Assembly (NCBI GenBank): GCA_944391485.1
Contig: CALXTQ010000006.1
Coordinates: forward strand, 1-64,000
Source of the DNA: an uncultured Alphaproteobacteria bacterium
GTDB taxonomy: Bacteria; Pseudomonadota; Alphaproteobacteria; RF32; CAG-239
DNA: 64,000 bases
Direction: 5' to 3'
This document shows, piece after piece, positions 27,075-36,900 of the stretch. The notes under the pieces were generated by a model. The model had not been told where the DNA came from and searched no databases. It saw only the letters and a program-made list of their open reading frames with translations. The position numbers were made by a program, and so were the translations under genes. Position 1 is the stretch's first letter. Each line of letters starts with the position of its first letter.

Positions 27075-27088
27075 CTTTTTTCCGTTTT

Positions 27089-27823
27089 CTAAAAGTTGAA
27101 CAATTCTCCCTGATGCGTGTCGTTCAGGGTTGCGATGGCTTCTTTGACGAGCGGGACGGAGACGGCTCTTTTCCGTGCCAGGGAAATACTGTCTATTTCT
27201 GCAACGAGTTTACGCGCATAGGCGTAAGAGCGCTGCATATTTTGCAGGATGTAGCTGAGCGTTTCCTCACTGGTGGTTATCTGCCGGTCCGTGAACAGTT
27301 TGACGATCAGGGCGCTAAGCAGGCTGTCGTCGGGTTCCTTAATTTCGATGGCCGGCACGATGTTCATGCGGGACCTGAGATCCGGAAGGGCAAAGTTTAT
27401 GCGGGCCGGCGCCTGTTCCGACGTAAAAAGTATAAAGCCGCCCTCATTGCGATAAAGATTGTAAAGATGAAACAGGGCTTCATTGTCGGTTTCCGCCGAG
27501 AGGTTTTCAACAATCAGGCAGTTGTGTTTCTCAAACAGGGCGGGCGGCGTTTCAAAACGGATGTCCTTTGCTTTTATGCTGGGAATTTTGTAGGGAAAAT
27601 GAGTGGCGACGGAAACATTGTCGGCAAAAATATGAGCCAGATGCGTTTTGCCGCAGCCTTCCGGACCATACAGGCAAATCGCGAAAAAAGGCCATTCAGG
27701 CCAGCTTTCCACCATTTTATAGGCCTCGGCATTGCAGGCAGAAACCATAAAATCCTCTTTGCCGAGGAAAGGATCCAGCTCAAGAGCGAGGGGCAGCTGC
27801 TTTATTTCCTGATATTTATTCAT
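27089..27823 (-). CDS. hdaA: HdaA, DnaA-related regulator of replication initiation
   Basis: A 244-residue AAA+ protein of the Hda/DnaA group. The extreme N-terminus carries QLPLAL (residues 9-14), a sliding-clamp-binding peptide. Walker A is YGPEGCGKTHLAH, followed by degenerate Walker B LIVENLS and a sensor region. There is no DnaA DNA-binding domain. In Caulobacter HdaA works with the beta clamp to convert DnaA-ATP to DnaA-ADP after initiation. It lies directly downstream of cckA (26-base gap), so a cell-cycle kinase and a replication regulator share a transcript. Confidence 0.9.
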   Translation of the reverse strand: MNKYQEIKQLPLALELDPFLGKEDFMVSACNAEAYKMVESWPEWPFFAICLYGPEGCGKTHLAHIFADNVSVATHFPYKIPSIKAKDIRFETPPALFEKHNCLIVENLSAETDNEALFHLYNLYRNEGGFILFTSEQAPARINFALPDLRSRMNIVPAIEIKEPDDSLLSALIVKLFTDRQITTSEETLSYILQNMQRSYAYARKLVAEIDSISLARKRAVSVPLVKEAIATLNDTHQGELFNF

Positions 27824-27849
27824 CCGGTTCCCGAAGTTAATGTTGCGAT

Positions 27850-30504
27850 CTATTTATTTAAGACATCAAAAACCTTTTTAGTCAAGTCGCCGAGACTAAA
27901 CGGTTTGGCCATAAAGTCAAAATCCTGCGATCCGGCAAGCTCGCGGCGGGCAATTTCTTCCGAATAGCCGGACGCCAGTATGATTTTGATGCCGGGAATT
28001 TTTTTCCGGACGTTTTTGGCCAGTTCAGCCCCGCTCATGCCGGGCATGACCATGTCGGTAATGAGAAGGCCGTAGTTTTTGTCTGTCTGCAGTTGCTCCA
28101 GGGCATTTTCGGCCGAGTTGCAGGCTGTAACTTCAAAACCTTTCTTTTTGAGGGCACGAACGCCGAAAGCGCGGACCGAATCTTCGTCTTCGACAAACAG
28201 TATCCGGACGGAGGATATGTCTTTGCTGCTTTCCAATCCTCGGTCGATGGCGGAGACATTGAGGCCGAAAATCAGTTTCTGACTGGCGGCGGTCGGTCCG
28301 GCAATTTTTTCCTGAACGGTCAGAACCGGCGAGCCGTCTCTGGCTTTTACAATTTCGGGGCCGGTTTCACGATCGCCGCTTTCTTCTTCCTCAGCGTTGG
28401 CTTCAAAACGGGGAAGGTGAATGGAAAAAGTGGTTCCGCTGCCGACGGTGCTTTCTACCCGGATAAAGCCTTCGGTCTGGCGGACAATGCCGTAGACCAT
28501 TGCCAGGCCGAGACCGGTGCCCGAGCCGACGACATTTTGTTTGGTGGAGAAAAAGGGTTCGAAAATACGGTTGAGATTCTCCGGAGGAATGCCGCAGCCG
28601 GTGTCTTTGACGTCAATAACGACAAAATCGCCGGGTCGGATTGTGTCGGCGCCGAACTGGTACGGTTCGGACAAAGTTTCCGTGCGGGTGGCAATGGTCA
28701 GCGTGCCGCTGCCGTTCATGGCATCTTTGGCGTTGACTGCCAGATTGATGATGACCTGGGAAAACTGGACGGGATCAACCCGGATAAAGCCGAGATCGCT
28801 GCCGTGATAGAATTTTAAGAATATTTGTTCGCCGAGGATGCGTTTGAGCATATGGCTCAATTCGACAAAGTTTTCGGTAACGTCAATCAGTTTCGGTTTG
28901 AGCGGCTGTTTGCGGGAGAAGGCGAGAAGCTGGCGTACCAATCCGGCGGCTCGGTTGGCGTTCTGTTTGATTTGGATCAAATCTGTAAAAGACGGATCGC
29001 CGACGCCGTGGCGCTGGAGAAGAAGGTCGCAAAAACCGATCATGGCCGTCAGAAGGTTGTTGAAGTCGTGAGCGACTCCGCCGGCCAGCTGTCCCATGGC
29101 CTGCATTTTCTGCGCCTGGGCAAACTGCATTTCAAGCGTTTTTTGTTTGGTGGCGTCAATCAAGTATAAAACCAAACCGTCAATCTCGCTGATGTCAAAA
29201 GAATAAAACTTGCGCATCGGGCTGATATAGACGGAGACAATGCGTTCCTCTCCGCCGATGGTTATGCGGACGTCCAGAGAAGCCGACTGGTTCTGTCCGG
29301 AATATATGGCGGCGAAATTTTTCTTCAGTTCGGCTTCGTCTTCCGGTTTGACAAGATTAAAAATGCTTTGCGAAATCAGCGCGTCTTTTTCCGTTCCCAG
29401 AAAGTTTTTTATTTTGGCGTTGCAGTTGTTGATGTTGCAGTCCCTGTCGATGAACATGATGCCGACCGGGGCGTAGTTAAACAGCCAGCTGATTTTGTCG
29501 TAGGCCAGGCTCAGATCGCGCTTCAGGTCTTTGTCGCTGGGAAGGCCGCTGATCAGGACGCCGCGGGTTTTTATCTGTTTGTTGTCGCGGAAGCTTTCCT
29601 GCGCTGCAAAACACTCGATAATTTCGTGTTCTGAGCCGACCATATGGAGCTTGCCCTGCCAGAACGAATTTACGGGCGGCTTCAGGGAGTTTTCGCTCAA
29701 ATATCCAGACAGTTCCGTTCCGATGAGTTCTTCGCGGGAGAGCCCCAGCATCTTGGCAAGGGCATGGTTGGCGTATTCCAGCGTGCCGTTTTTGTCGCAG
29801 GTGTATAGGCTGACAGGCAGATAGTCCAGAAAATCGTGCAGGGATTTGCGTTCTTCCTGGAAAATCTGTTCCATGTTTTTGACGGCCGTAATGTCCTGAA
29901 TGTTCCAGAATAAATATGTGTCCTTTTGAATGGTCCTGATGGAAAAGCGCCCTTCAAAGATGTCCGTCTTTTTTAAAAACAGAGGACGGACCGCGATTTC
30001 GAACCATTCTTCCTCGGCAAAAATTCTGTCAGAGTTATGATGGAGATTGAGGGCAAGGACGACTTTTTCCGCCGCGAGGTTGCGGCAGGCTGTCTGGAGC
30101 CGGTAAAAAGCCGTTTTGTTGAGACGGTTTTCGGACAGATGTTTCTCCAGAAAATCCAGCACCGGTTCGTTTTTGAAAAATTCTTTTGCCATGTCGTTTT
30201 GGATGACCGGTTCGCGGGCGGCGTTGTCTATCCGTTTGATTTTGAAATCGTTCCGAATGATTTCGTTGGCAAAGCCTCCGTAGCTGATGGCTTCTTCCGC
30301 GGCGTTGAGCGTTTTGATCGTCAGAATCAGGCAGAAAATAGTAACAAAAACCATTGCGACAACAAGATACAGAAAATATTCCGGATACATGAGAAATAGT
30401 ATCAGGGTCGTCGTCAGCGCCACCAAAGAGTAAGCCAGGCAGATCAGCCTTTTCTGCAATAGTTTATCCGGGCGTTTGATTTTTAAGCTGCATAACATAT
30501 CCAA
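27850..30504 (-). CDS. cckA: CckA hybrid histidine kinase, cell-cycle control
   Basis: An 884-residue hybrid kinase. Two transmembrane helices lie in residues 20-65, followed by two PAS domains (about 225-290 and 340-450). The dimerisation/phosphoacceptor helix [17 protein letters not shown] has the phospho-His at about residue 479. The HATPase domain has [20 protein letters not shown] and [11 protein letters not shown]. The C-terminal receiver (about 766-884) has phospho-Asp near 817 in [13 protein letters not shown]. This matches CckA of alphaproteobacteria, which feeds phosphate via ChpT to CtrA. Its start overlaps the end of flhB by 41 bases, so translation is probably coupled to the flagellar export gene. 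Confidence 0.93.
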   Translation of the reverse strand: MDMLCSLKIKRPDKLLQKRLICLAYSLVALTTTLILFLMYPEYFLYLVVAMVFVTIFCLILTIKTLNAAEEAISYGGFANEIIRNDFKIKRIDNAAREPVIQNDMAKEFFKNEPVLDFLEKHLSENRLNKTAFYRLQTACRNLAAEKVVLALNLHHNSDRIFAEEEWFEIAVRPLFLKKTDIFEGRFSIRTIQKDTYLFWNIQDITAVKNMEQIFQEERKSLHDFLDYLPVSLYTCDKNGTLEYANHALAKMLGLSREELIGTELSGYLSENSLKPPVNSFWQGKLHMVGSEHEIIECFAAQESFRDNKQIKTRGVLISGLPSDKDLKRDLSLAYDKISWLFNYAPVGIMFIDRDCNINNCNAKIKNFLGTEKDALISQSIFNLVKPEDEAELKKNFAAIYSGQNQSASLDVRITIGGEERIVSVYISPMRKFYSFDISEIDGLVLYLIDATKQKTLEMQFAQAQKMQAMGQLAGGVAHDFNNLLTAMIGFCDLLLQRHGVGDPSFTDLIQIKQNANRAAGLVRQLLAFSRKQPLKPKLIDVTENFVELSHMLKRILGEQIFLKFYHGSDLGFIRVDPVQFSQVIINLAVNAKDAMNGSGTLTIATRTETLSEPYQFGADTIRPGDFVVIDVKDTGCGIPPENLNRIFEPFFSTKQNVVGSGTGLGLAMVYGIVRQTEGFIRVESTVGSGTTFSIHLPRFEANAEEEESGDRETGPEIVKARDGSPVLTVQEKIAGPTAASQKLIFGLNVSAIDRGLESSKDISSVRILFVEDEDSVRAFGVRALKKKGFEVTACNSAENALEQLQTDKNYGLLITDMVMPGMSGAELAKNVRKKIPGIKIILASGYSEEIARRELAGSQDFDFMAKPFSLGDLTKKVFDVLNK

Positions 30505-31540
30505 TTACCTCGGCAACGGCTTTAAAATGTTCGGGCGGAATTGACTGGTCCAGCTCCACGGAAGCAAACAGGGCGCGGGCCAGCGGCGGGTTTTCGACAA
30601 TGGGAACATCGTTTTCTTCCGCCAGCTCCCTGATGCGCAGCGCCAGATTGTCCAAACCTTTGGCCACGACAACCGGCGCGTCCATCGTTTCCATTTTATA
30701 TTCCAGAGCAACGGCATAATGCGTCGGGTTGACGATAACGACGTCGGCTCTCGGAACGGCGTCCATCATGCGGTGCCGCGCCCGCTCCATGCGAATCTGC
30801 CTGATGCGCGATTTTACCAGCGGGTCGCCTTCCATTTGTTTATATTCTTCTTTGACTTCCTGCTTGGTCATGCGGAGTTTTTTCAAATGCGAATATTTCT
30901 GGTAGGCATAGTCGGCAATCGCGATGACCAGAACTGCGATAACCACCGTGAATATCAATAATACCACAACTTTATGAATAAATCTTAAAATTGCCATCGT
31001 TTCCATTGTCGGCATGAGATTTACCTTTTCCAGGTAGGGTTTTATGACCAGAATGGCAATAAAGGCAATAACGGTTATTTTTATGATGCCTTTTAAGCTT
31101 TCGATGATTTTTTTCATGTTTATGAATTTTGGCAGCGCCGCGAATATGTTAAGCTTGTTCCAGTCGGGTTCCAGCTTTTTGGGAGCGTAGATAAAACCGG
31201 TCTGCGCGATGCTGGCAAAGATGCCGAGAATCATGAAAATGGCGAAGGGAATGCCCAGTATTTTCAGAAGCGCCAGAACCGTATTCAGAAACAAAAGCTG
31301 AATATGTCTGGCATCAGTGGGAATCGCGTCGGGATTTTCAATGAATTTGACCGAAAAAACATAAAACCACCGGAACATCAGGGGTAGCACGAGCCAGACG
31401 ACAAACAGCATGCCGATCAGCATAATAAAGCTTTTGGCATCCTGCGAGATGGCAATGTCGCCTTCTTCTTTGGCTTTTTCGATCTTTCGTTCCGACGGTT
31501 CTTCTGTCTTCGAGGCTTCGTCGTCGTCTTCAGCTACCAT
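30464..31540 (-). CDS. flhB: FlhB, flagellar export switch protein
   Basis: A 358-residue type III export component of normal length. It has an acidic/Lys-rich cytoplasmic N-terminus (SKTEEPSERKIEKAKEEGDI), four transmembrane helices and a C-terminal cytoplasmic domain with the autocleavage motif NPTHYAVAL near residue 270. It switches export from rod/hook to filament substrates. It is encoded seven bases after fliR, and its last 41 bases overlap the cckA start. Confidence 0.95.
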   Translation of the reverse strand: MVAEDDDEASKTEEPSERKIEKAKEEGDIAISQDAKSFIMLIGMLFVVWLVLPLMFRWFYVFSVKFIENPDAIPTDARHIQLLFLNTVLALLKILGIPFAIFMILGIFASIAQTGFIYAPKKLEPDWNKLNIFAALPKFINMKKIIESLKGIIKITVIAFIAILVIKPYLEKVNLMPTMETMAILRFIHKVVVLLIFTVVIAVLVIAIADYAYQKYSHLKKLRMTKQEVKEEYKQMEGDPLVKSRIRQIRMERARHRMMDAVPRADVVIVNPTHYAVALEYKMETMDAPVVVAKGLDNLALRIRELAEENDVPIVENPPLARALFASVELDQSIPPEHFKAVAEVIGYVMQLKNQTPG

Positions 31541-31547
31541 CAGTCCC

Positions 31548-32303
31548 TCACTTTACAAACTGTTCCAGACCCTCTTCATAGTACCTCAGAAACCAAAGCA
31601 CCATCATGGGGACTGTTATCAGCAGCAGTCCCAGCCCCAGATATATCTGCAGGGGAAGAGACAGGAAAAAAATGTTTAACTGCGGCATCAGACGCGATAC
31701 AAGGCCCATGCCGACGTAAAAAATGATGGAAAAGGCGATAAAAGGCGATCCGATTTTGAAGCCCATAATAAAGCTTTGATTAAGAGTCTGGCTCAAAAAA
31801 TTTGAAAAATCGGCGACAGGCAGCGGTCCGCCGACGGGAAACAGGCTGTAACTGTCAATAACGGCGCCCAGCATCAGATGATGAAGATCCGTGATAAAAA
31901 TGACGGTCAGGGCGGTAATGCTTAAAAATGTTTCGATGACGATTGACTGTGTCTGGAAAGCGGGGTCAAAAATCTGGGCGTTGGAAAAGCCGATTGCCTG
32001 TCCGGCAAAGTTTCCGACAAGGCTGAGAGAAGAGTATAAAACCTGCATGAAAACGCCGATGAAAACGCCGTATGTTATCTCGAACAGGCAGATTTTGGCC
32101 ATTTTCAGAAAATCGGCCGGCGCCGGTGGCAGATAAGAACCGAGAAAGGGAACAAGAACAATCGTTATGGCCAAAGCCACGGACAGTCGCTGGCGCGTGC
32201 TGATATAAGAGTTCATAAAGCCGGGCATGAACGCGACGGCCGCGCCAATTCTTAAAAAAACAAAAATAAAACGGTAAACTTCCAAGTTCAGAATCTGCGC
32301 CAT
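31548..32303 (-). CDS. fliR: FliR, flagellar export gate protein
   Basis: A 251-residue membrane protein with about six transmembrane helices and the FliR pattern: FRIGAAVAFMPGFMNSYIS near the N-terminus and an RLMPQLNIFFLSLPLQIYLG segment in the C-terminal part. It forms the export gate with FliP and FliQ. Four bases separate it from fliQ and seven from flhB. fliP is not in the window. Confidence 0.94.
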   Translation of the reverse strand: MAQILNLEVYRFIFVFLRIGAAVAFMPGFMNSYISTRQRLSVALAITIVLVPFLGSYLPPAPADFLKMAKICLFEITYGVFIGVFMQVLYSSLSLVGNFAGQAIGFSNAQIFDPAFQTQSIVIETFLSITALTVIFITDLHHLMLGAVIDSYSLFPVGGPLPVADFSNFLSQTLNQSFIMGFKIGSPFIAFSIIFYVGMGLVSRLMPQLNIFFLSLPLQIYLGLGLLLITVPMMVLWFLRYYEEGLEQFVK

Positions 32304-32307
32304 TTAA

Positions 32308-32574
32308 TCATCCGCCGTTGACAATTTTATCGAACAGGTTGTCCGAAAGCATCCGCATTTGGTTCAGCATGAACGGAAAAAGCAAAATCAGCGTGAAAAA
32401 TACGCCGATGATCTTGGGAACAAAGGCCAGCGTCATTTCCTGAATTTGCGTCAGAGCTTGGAAAATACCGATGATCAGACCGATGAACAGCGCTACGAGC
32501 AAAGCGGGGCTGACAACCTTAATCAGGGTGAAAACCGCTTCGCGGGATATGTTCAGGACTTCTACTTCATTCAT
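32308..32574 (-). CDS. fliQ: FliQ, flagellar export gate protein
   Basis: An 88-residue protein with two transmembrane helices, the family length. LIKVVSPALLVALFIGLIIG precedes the conserved IFQALTQIQEMTLAFVPKI segment. It is part of the FliPQR export gate. The gene starts 11 bases after the stop of the upstream GH114-like gene, so it is read as part of the long pgm-led run. Confidence 0.94.
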   Translation of the reverse strand: MNEVEVLNISREAVFTLIKVVSPALLVALFIGLIIGIFQALTQIQEMTLAFVPKIIGVFFTLILLFPFMLNQMRMLSDNLFDKIVNGG

Positions 32575-32585
32575 TTTTTGTCACC

Positions 32586-33701
32586 TTATTCCAGCGGGGT
32601 TTGTTTTTCAAAGAAACGGTGGTTTTCCAGACCGGTCAGAAAAGCGCCGTCAAAACCAGTGTCGACAATTCCCTTGAAATATTTTCCCATGACGTTTTTC
32701 CATTCGTCGTTCCAATATTCGACGATGACGCCGTTGGCATCAACAAAGGAAGCCCGGCGGAGCCATGACGGATTTTCCAGACGCCAACTGTCCCGCCAGA
32801 AATAGTCGTCGCTGCGGGCTTCGCTGACGTTCATTTTGGCGATTATCTGCCGGCGGGTGCCGTTTTTCTTGAACTTCAGGCCGGAGATTTCTTCGGCGGT
32901 GAAGGGGGTCTTGTGTTGAAAAAACGGTTCTATGACGACAATGTCATAATTGGAATTTCGGATGTCTTCCAGAAAGCTTTCCTTATCGCCGTAAAGACTG
33001 TCGTCAATCAGAAAAGATATGTTTTTTGCGTCTTTGACGCTGAAGATATTTTCGGCATTTTCATTGATGATCGGCTGTTTCTTTATTTTTTTGAAAGCGC
33101 TCTGTGGTTTGATAAAACCGTAAAACAGACTGTTTAGGCCGACGGAGTTCATTGCGCCTTCGTCAAACAGGTCTTCCGTCGGGCAGGAATCGATTGAAAT
33201 CAGCCGCAGGCCTGCCTTTTTTATATGCGGACTTACGGAAGCGCTGCCGCAAAAAAGGTTGTTGACCGCGACAGCCGACAGTTTTTTTTGATAAAGAGCC
33301 GCCTGAGTTCCCGCCACCGGCTCGCGTTCGGGAGCGTGCTTTTTCAGCCGGGCAAGAAATGTCGGATCATTGGCGTTGATGCCTTTGCGCCGCGCTTCGT
33401 TGTAGCCGTCGAGATGATATTCCCATAGGCTTTTGTGCAGAAGCTCCTGTCCCTCGTGCACGATGATCTGGAAGTCTTTGTTTCTGGCCGCGGCAAAGTC
33501 TGCCAGGGCTATTATGTTTCCTCTCATTTCCGCGCGATAGTTCGGGATATGTTCCGGAGGAACTTTTATGTCCAAAATTTCTTCTTCGTAGCTGTACGGG
33601 TTGGCGGAAGTAAAACCGTATAAACCGGCATGCGCACTTGCCGAAAAGGCAAGCGCGCCTGAAAATAATGCCGGAAGAAATGTCTTTTTAAGTAATGACA
33701 T
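32586..33701 (-). CDS. Secreted GH114-like TIM-barrel protein
   Basis: A 371-residue protein with a Sec signal peptide (ends ASAHA). The C-terminal half has the features of the endo-alpha-1,4-polygalactosaminidase-related GH114 / TM1410 group: VVIEPFF, then AKMNVSEARSDDYFW, and the final VEYWNDEWKNVM and GFDGAFLTGLENHRFF, where family members place catalytic Asp/Glu on barrel strands. It could trim a galactosamine-rich surface polysaccharide. It overlaps pgm by 14 bases and precedes fliQ by 11. Its presence between a sugar-phosphate mutase and flagellar genes is unusual. Confidence 0.6.
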   Translation of the reverse strand: MSLLKKTFLPALFSGALAFSASAHAGLYGFTSANPYSYEEEILDIKVPPEHIPNYRAEMRGNIIALADFAAARNKDFQIIVHEGQELLHKSLWEYHLDGYNEARRKGINANDPTFLARLKKHAPEREPVAGTQAALYQKKLSAVAVNNLFCGSASVSPHIKKAGLRLISIDSCPTEDLFDEGAMNSVGLNSLFYGFIKPQSAFKKIKKQPIINENAENIFSVKDAKNISFLIDDSLYGDKESFLEDIRNSNYDIVVIEPFFQHKTPFTAEEISGLKFKKNGTRRQIIAKMNVSEARSDDYFWRDSWRLENPSWLRRASFVDANGVIVEYWNDEWKNVMGKYFKGIVDTGFDGAFLTGLENHRFFEKQTPLE

Positions 33702-35307
33702 CGGGTTGCTGTTTTCCTGTACGAGGTTCGATTTCGGCGATATCCGCAGCGATGCCGGCGATATCTTTCAGCATTTCGAGAGGGTCTTCCCGGAGGCGGT
33801 CTTTCTCGAATTTTTCCATATAGACGCGCAGCGTTGCGCCGCTGGTGCCGGTTCCGGACAGGCGGTAGACAATGCGCGATCCGTCGGCCAGTCTGACAAT
33901 CAGTCCGTTTTTGGTCGAAGAACCGTCGACCGGATCAACGTAAATGAACGGCGCGGCTTCACTGACCTCATAACTGCCGTATTTTTTGCCGGCCAGAGAG
34001 GGCAGCTTTTTCTCCAAATCTGCCATCAGTTTATCCGCGGCGTCTTTGTCAATTCCCTCAAAATCAAAACGGATGTAATAACTGCGGCCGTATTTTTTCC
34101 AGTGGTCGACAGTGATCTCTTCAACGGATTTTCCCGTCGCGGCAATGATGCTCAGCCAGAACAGAACGGCCCAGATGCCGTCTTTTTCACGGATATGGCT
34201 GGAACCAGTGCCGAAGCTTTCTTCGCCGCAGAAAGTGATTCTGTTGGAATCCATCAGGTTGACAAAGTATTTCCAGCCGGTGGGGACTTCATAGCAGTCC
34301 AGGCCGAGCGCTTTGGCCGTCCGGCAGACCGCGGTAGACGTCGCGGCCGATTTCGCGACGCCGTAAATGCCGTTTTTGTAAGCGGGGATCAGCTTATAAT
34401 TGTCGGTAAGGATCGACAGGCTGTCGGAAGGCGAAACAAAAAACTTTTTGCCGAGGATCATGTTGCGATCGCCGTCGCCGTCATTTGCCGCGCCGAAATC
34501 GGGAGCGTCGCTGCCGTACATAATGCCGATGAGTTCTTTGGCATAGACCATATTCGGGTCCGGATGCAGCCCGCCGAAGTCAGGTTTGGGAACGGCATTG
34601 ATAACCGACCCCGCCGCCGCGCCGAGGATTTCCTCAAAAATGCGTTTGGCATAAGGGCCTGTTACCGCGTTCATGGCGTCGAACTTCATGGTAAAACCGG
34701 ATTTAAAAAGCCGTTTCAGAGCGTCGAAATCAAAAATGCCCTCCAGCATTTCCACATAGTCCTTAATCGGGTCGATGACTTCTATGACCATCTCTCCCAA
34801 TTGCTGCGTGCCGATTTTGCTGATGTCAATGTCAGCGGAATCGAAAATTTTATATTCGTTTATTGTCTGGGAATTTTTGTAGATGGCGTCGGTTATGCTT
34901 GTGGGAACCTGTCCGCCGGTTTCATCTGAATATTTGACGCCGAAGTCGGCATCTGGCCCGCCCGGGTTGTGCGAAGCGGAAAAAATGAAGGCGCCGTTGG
35001 TCTTGTTTTTGAGCAAAACATTGGAACCGGCAGGGGTTGACATGAAACCCTTCTGGCCGACGATCAGCTTTGCAACGCCGTTGGCCGCCGCCATTTTGAT
35101 GAATTTTTGAATCGCGGTGTCGTTGTAATAACGGCCGTCGCCGCCGACAACATAAGTTTTGCCCCTGACGCCCCCGATTGTGTTGAAAATTGTCTGGATA
35201 AAGTTTTCAAAATAGTTGGGCTGCATCATTACCTTGGTTTTTTTCCGCAGTCCGCCGGTCCCCATTTTCTGATCATTGTAAGGGGTCGTCGCTATGGTTT
35301 TTATCAT
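33688..35307 (-). CDS. pgm: Phosphoglucomutase (alpha-D-glucose specific)
   Basis: A 539-residue alpha-phosphohexomutase of PGM type. The phosphoserine loop reads FIFSASHNPGGP, the metal loop ANDGDGDRNMI, the sugar-binding loop CGEESFGTGSSH, and the phosphate-binding loop YRLSGTGTSGA near the C-terminus. It interconverts glucose-1-phosphate and glucose-6-phosphate for glycogen and nucleotide-sugar synthesis. It is the first gene of the minus-strand run reaching to eptA, with about 245 non-coding bases upstream that should contain the promoter. Confidence 0.95.
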   Translation of the reverse strand: MIKTIATTPYNDQKMGTGGLRKKTKVMMQPNYFENFIQTIFNTIGGVRGKTYVVGGDGRYYNDTAIQKFIKMAAANGVAKLIVGQKGFMSTPAGSNVLLKNKTNGAFIFSASHNPGGPDADFGVKYSDETGGQVPTSITDAIYKNSQTINEYKIFDSADIDISKIGTQQLGEMVIEVIDPIKDYVEMLEGIFDFDALKRLFKSGFTMKFDAMNAVTGPYAKRIFEEILGAAAGSVINAVPKPDFGGLHPDPNMVYAKELIGIMYGSDAPDFGAANDGDGDRNMILGKKFFVSPSDSLSILTDNYKLIPAYKNGIYGVAKSAATSTAVCRTAKALGLDCYEVPTGWKYFVNLMDSNRITFCGEESFGTGSSHIREKDGIWAVLFWLSIIAATGKSVEEITVDHWKKYGRSYYIRFDFEGIDKDAADKLMADLEKKLPSLAGKKYGSYEVSEAAPFIYVDPVDGSSTKNGLIVRLADGSRIVYRLSGTGTSGATLRVYMEKFEKDRLREDPLEMLKDIAGIAADIAEIEPRTGKQQPDVIT

Positions 35308-35553
35308 ACTTTCTCCTTAATTTATGGTCTCTAATAATTTTGATGCTGATGAGTTTAGCACCAAAAGCATTAAACTCAAGTCTAAACATAGTTATTAATA
35401 ACCGTTTATTGCAGGCTTTGCGGAAAATTTCGTAAATGCCTGCGTGTGGTCGGACACGCCTCCGCGCCGACAAGTGCGGTCGGACCGTGATTTTGCAGCT
35501 GCCGTAGAACTTTCGGTCTGCAGGGAAGGATCTATTCGGATGAAGAGATGCCG

Positions 35554-36081
35554 TTATTTTGAAGAGAGCGCGCGGGCGAGCCGTTCCGTCAGTTCTTTCA
35601 GATAGGGCGCGTCGGGAAGAGCCGTTCCGAGATTTTGTAGCACGGCGATTTTCTGCCGGGGCAGAGGGGAATCGTCTTCTGTCGTCGGAGACAGGCCGAG
35701 CAGGTTTAGGGCTTCGCGGCGGGAATAGTCTTTTCCGAGTTTCTGGTCGCTGATCTGCTGCTTTTGCAGGCGCCGGGTTATGACTCTGATGAAATAAGGG
35801 GAGCGGGGATTAAGCAGGTTGTTTTTGAAAGCCCGCAGATAAGCCGCGACGGCGAAGAGCGCCAATATTGCGGCCGAAAAGGCAAGGCGCAGCCAAAACT
35901 GCCGGAAAGTCAGCGCAGCAAAACCGAAATAAAAGGCGAATCCCCAGACGATGTTAAATTCGCGCTGCGACGGAATGTAAAATATTCTCTGTCTTTTGGC
36001 CGTCTTTGAAAAATTGTCGCAAAAACTGACGGCAACATAACCGCAGGCAATGCAAAACATTAAAAGGCTCAGCTCTTTCAT
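35554..36081 (-). CDS. Membrane protein with degenerate J-domain, next to mipZ
   Basis: A 175-residue protein. It has an N-terminal hydrophobic helix, one or two more in residues 45-85, then a cytoplasmic tail. The tail (SRREALNLLGLSPTTEDDS, then TALPDAPYLKELTERLARAL) has the spacing of a membrane-tethered J-domain such as DjlA/TIM14. The diagnostic HPD tripeptide reads LPD, so DnaK stimulation is doubtful. In Caulobacter relatives mipZ is also followed by a J-domain gene, which supports the assignment. Ten bases separate the two genes. Function unknown. Confidence 0.5.
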   Translation of the reverse strand: MKELSLLMFCIACGYVAVSFCDNFSKTAKRQRIFYIPSQREFNIVWGFAFYFGFAALTFRQFWLRLAFSAAILALFAVAAYLRAFKNNLLNPRSPYFIRVITRRLQKQQISDQKLGKDYSRREALNLLGLSPTTEDDSPLPRQKIAVLQNLGTALPDAPYLKELTERLARALSSK

Positions 36082-36090
36082 GCTTTTTCC

Positions 36091-36900
36091 TTACTCGTCC
36101 GGGCAGATAAACTCAGCCAGGCTGCGGATTTCTCTTTTGGCGGCGATGTGCGAGACACTCATTTTGTAGCGGAGCATTTCGTGCTGCATGTCCAGAACAG
36201 TCAGACCTTCCAGAAAAAGTTCCCTGTAAATGACGCGGTCCTTGATGCTGTCGGCAATACGGAATCCGTATAGTTTGGACATTTTTTCAAGATAATCAAA
36301 AAAGACCTGACGGTTTTTGGACTTAAAGGAGGAAACCTTGTTGCCGACGACAATCCAGTTTAGGTAAGCCTTTCCTTCAGCGGCAAGAAACTTTTTGACT
36401 TCCCAGATATAGTTGGCGTAATGTCCGGGTTGGCCGACCTTGTTGTTGACGTTGTCTATGTCCGCCAGAACATTCAAGTCGATCAGGCTGTCGGAAATCG
36501 GCGTGATGAGGGTGTCGGCAAAACGGTGCGCCTCTTCGAAAAGATAGTTTTTGTTTCCAGGGGTGTCGATGATGACGGCGTCAAAACTGGAGAGCATTTT
36601 GCTTATCTGATGGCGGATGTTGCCGCGGTCCGCGGCAATAAGCTCATAGTTGTCCTGCGGCATAAATTTGTAATGAGCCGGAATCGGGAGTGAAATGCGG
36701 TTTCTCTCGCAGAATTTCTGGCGGTTCTCAATATATTTCGAGAGCGAGCCCTGACGACCGTCCATGTCTACGGTGGCGACGGAAAAGCCCTCCTGAAGAA
36801 GTTTTATGGCCAGATGCATCGAAATGGTGGATTTTCCCGTTCCGCCCTTTTCGTTGCTGATGACAATTACATGTGCCTTTTTTTCTGAAATATCGTTCAT
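36091..36900 (-). CDS. mipZ: MipZ, division-site positioning ATPase
   Basis: A 269-residue ParA-like ATPase. The deviant Walker A is NEKGGTGKSTISMHLA; switch-like motifs DMDGRQGSLSKYIENR and IIDTPGNKNYL follow. The C-terminal RIADSIKDRVIYRELFLEGLTVLD is the MipZ signature. MipZ forms gradients from ParB at the poles and keeps FtsZ at mid-cell; it is confined to alphaproteobacteria. Its ATG overlaps the dacA stop (TAATG), giving tight coupling with a wall-modifying enzyme. Confidence 0.94.
   Translation of the reverse strand: MNDISEKKAHVIVISNEKGGTGKSTISMHLAIKLLQEGFSVATVDMDGRQGSLSKYIENRQKFCERNRISLPIPAHYKFMPQDNYELIAADRGNIRHQISKMLSSFDAVIIDTPGNKNYLFEEAHRFADTLITPISDSLIDLNVLADIDNVNNKVGQPGHYANYIWEVKKFLAAEGKAYLNWIVVGNKVSSFKSKNRQVFFDYLEKMSKLYGFRIADSIKDRVIYRELFLEGLTVLDMQHEMLRYKMSVSHIAAKREIRSLAEFICPDE

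Noticed and set aside
33601..34929. 442-residue plus-strand frame opposite pgm
   Set aside because: It is the complement of the pgm coding sequence, whose motifs are all intact; it has no start context of its own.
35308..35553. Possible small RNA upstream of pgm (GGTCGGAC-type repeats near 35450-35500)
   Set aside because: Only short, imperfect repeats were found, with no terminator or promoter to define an RNA gene.
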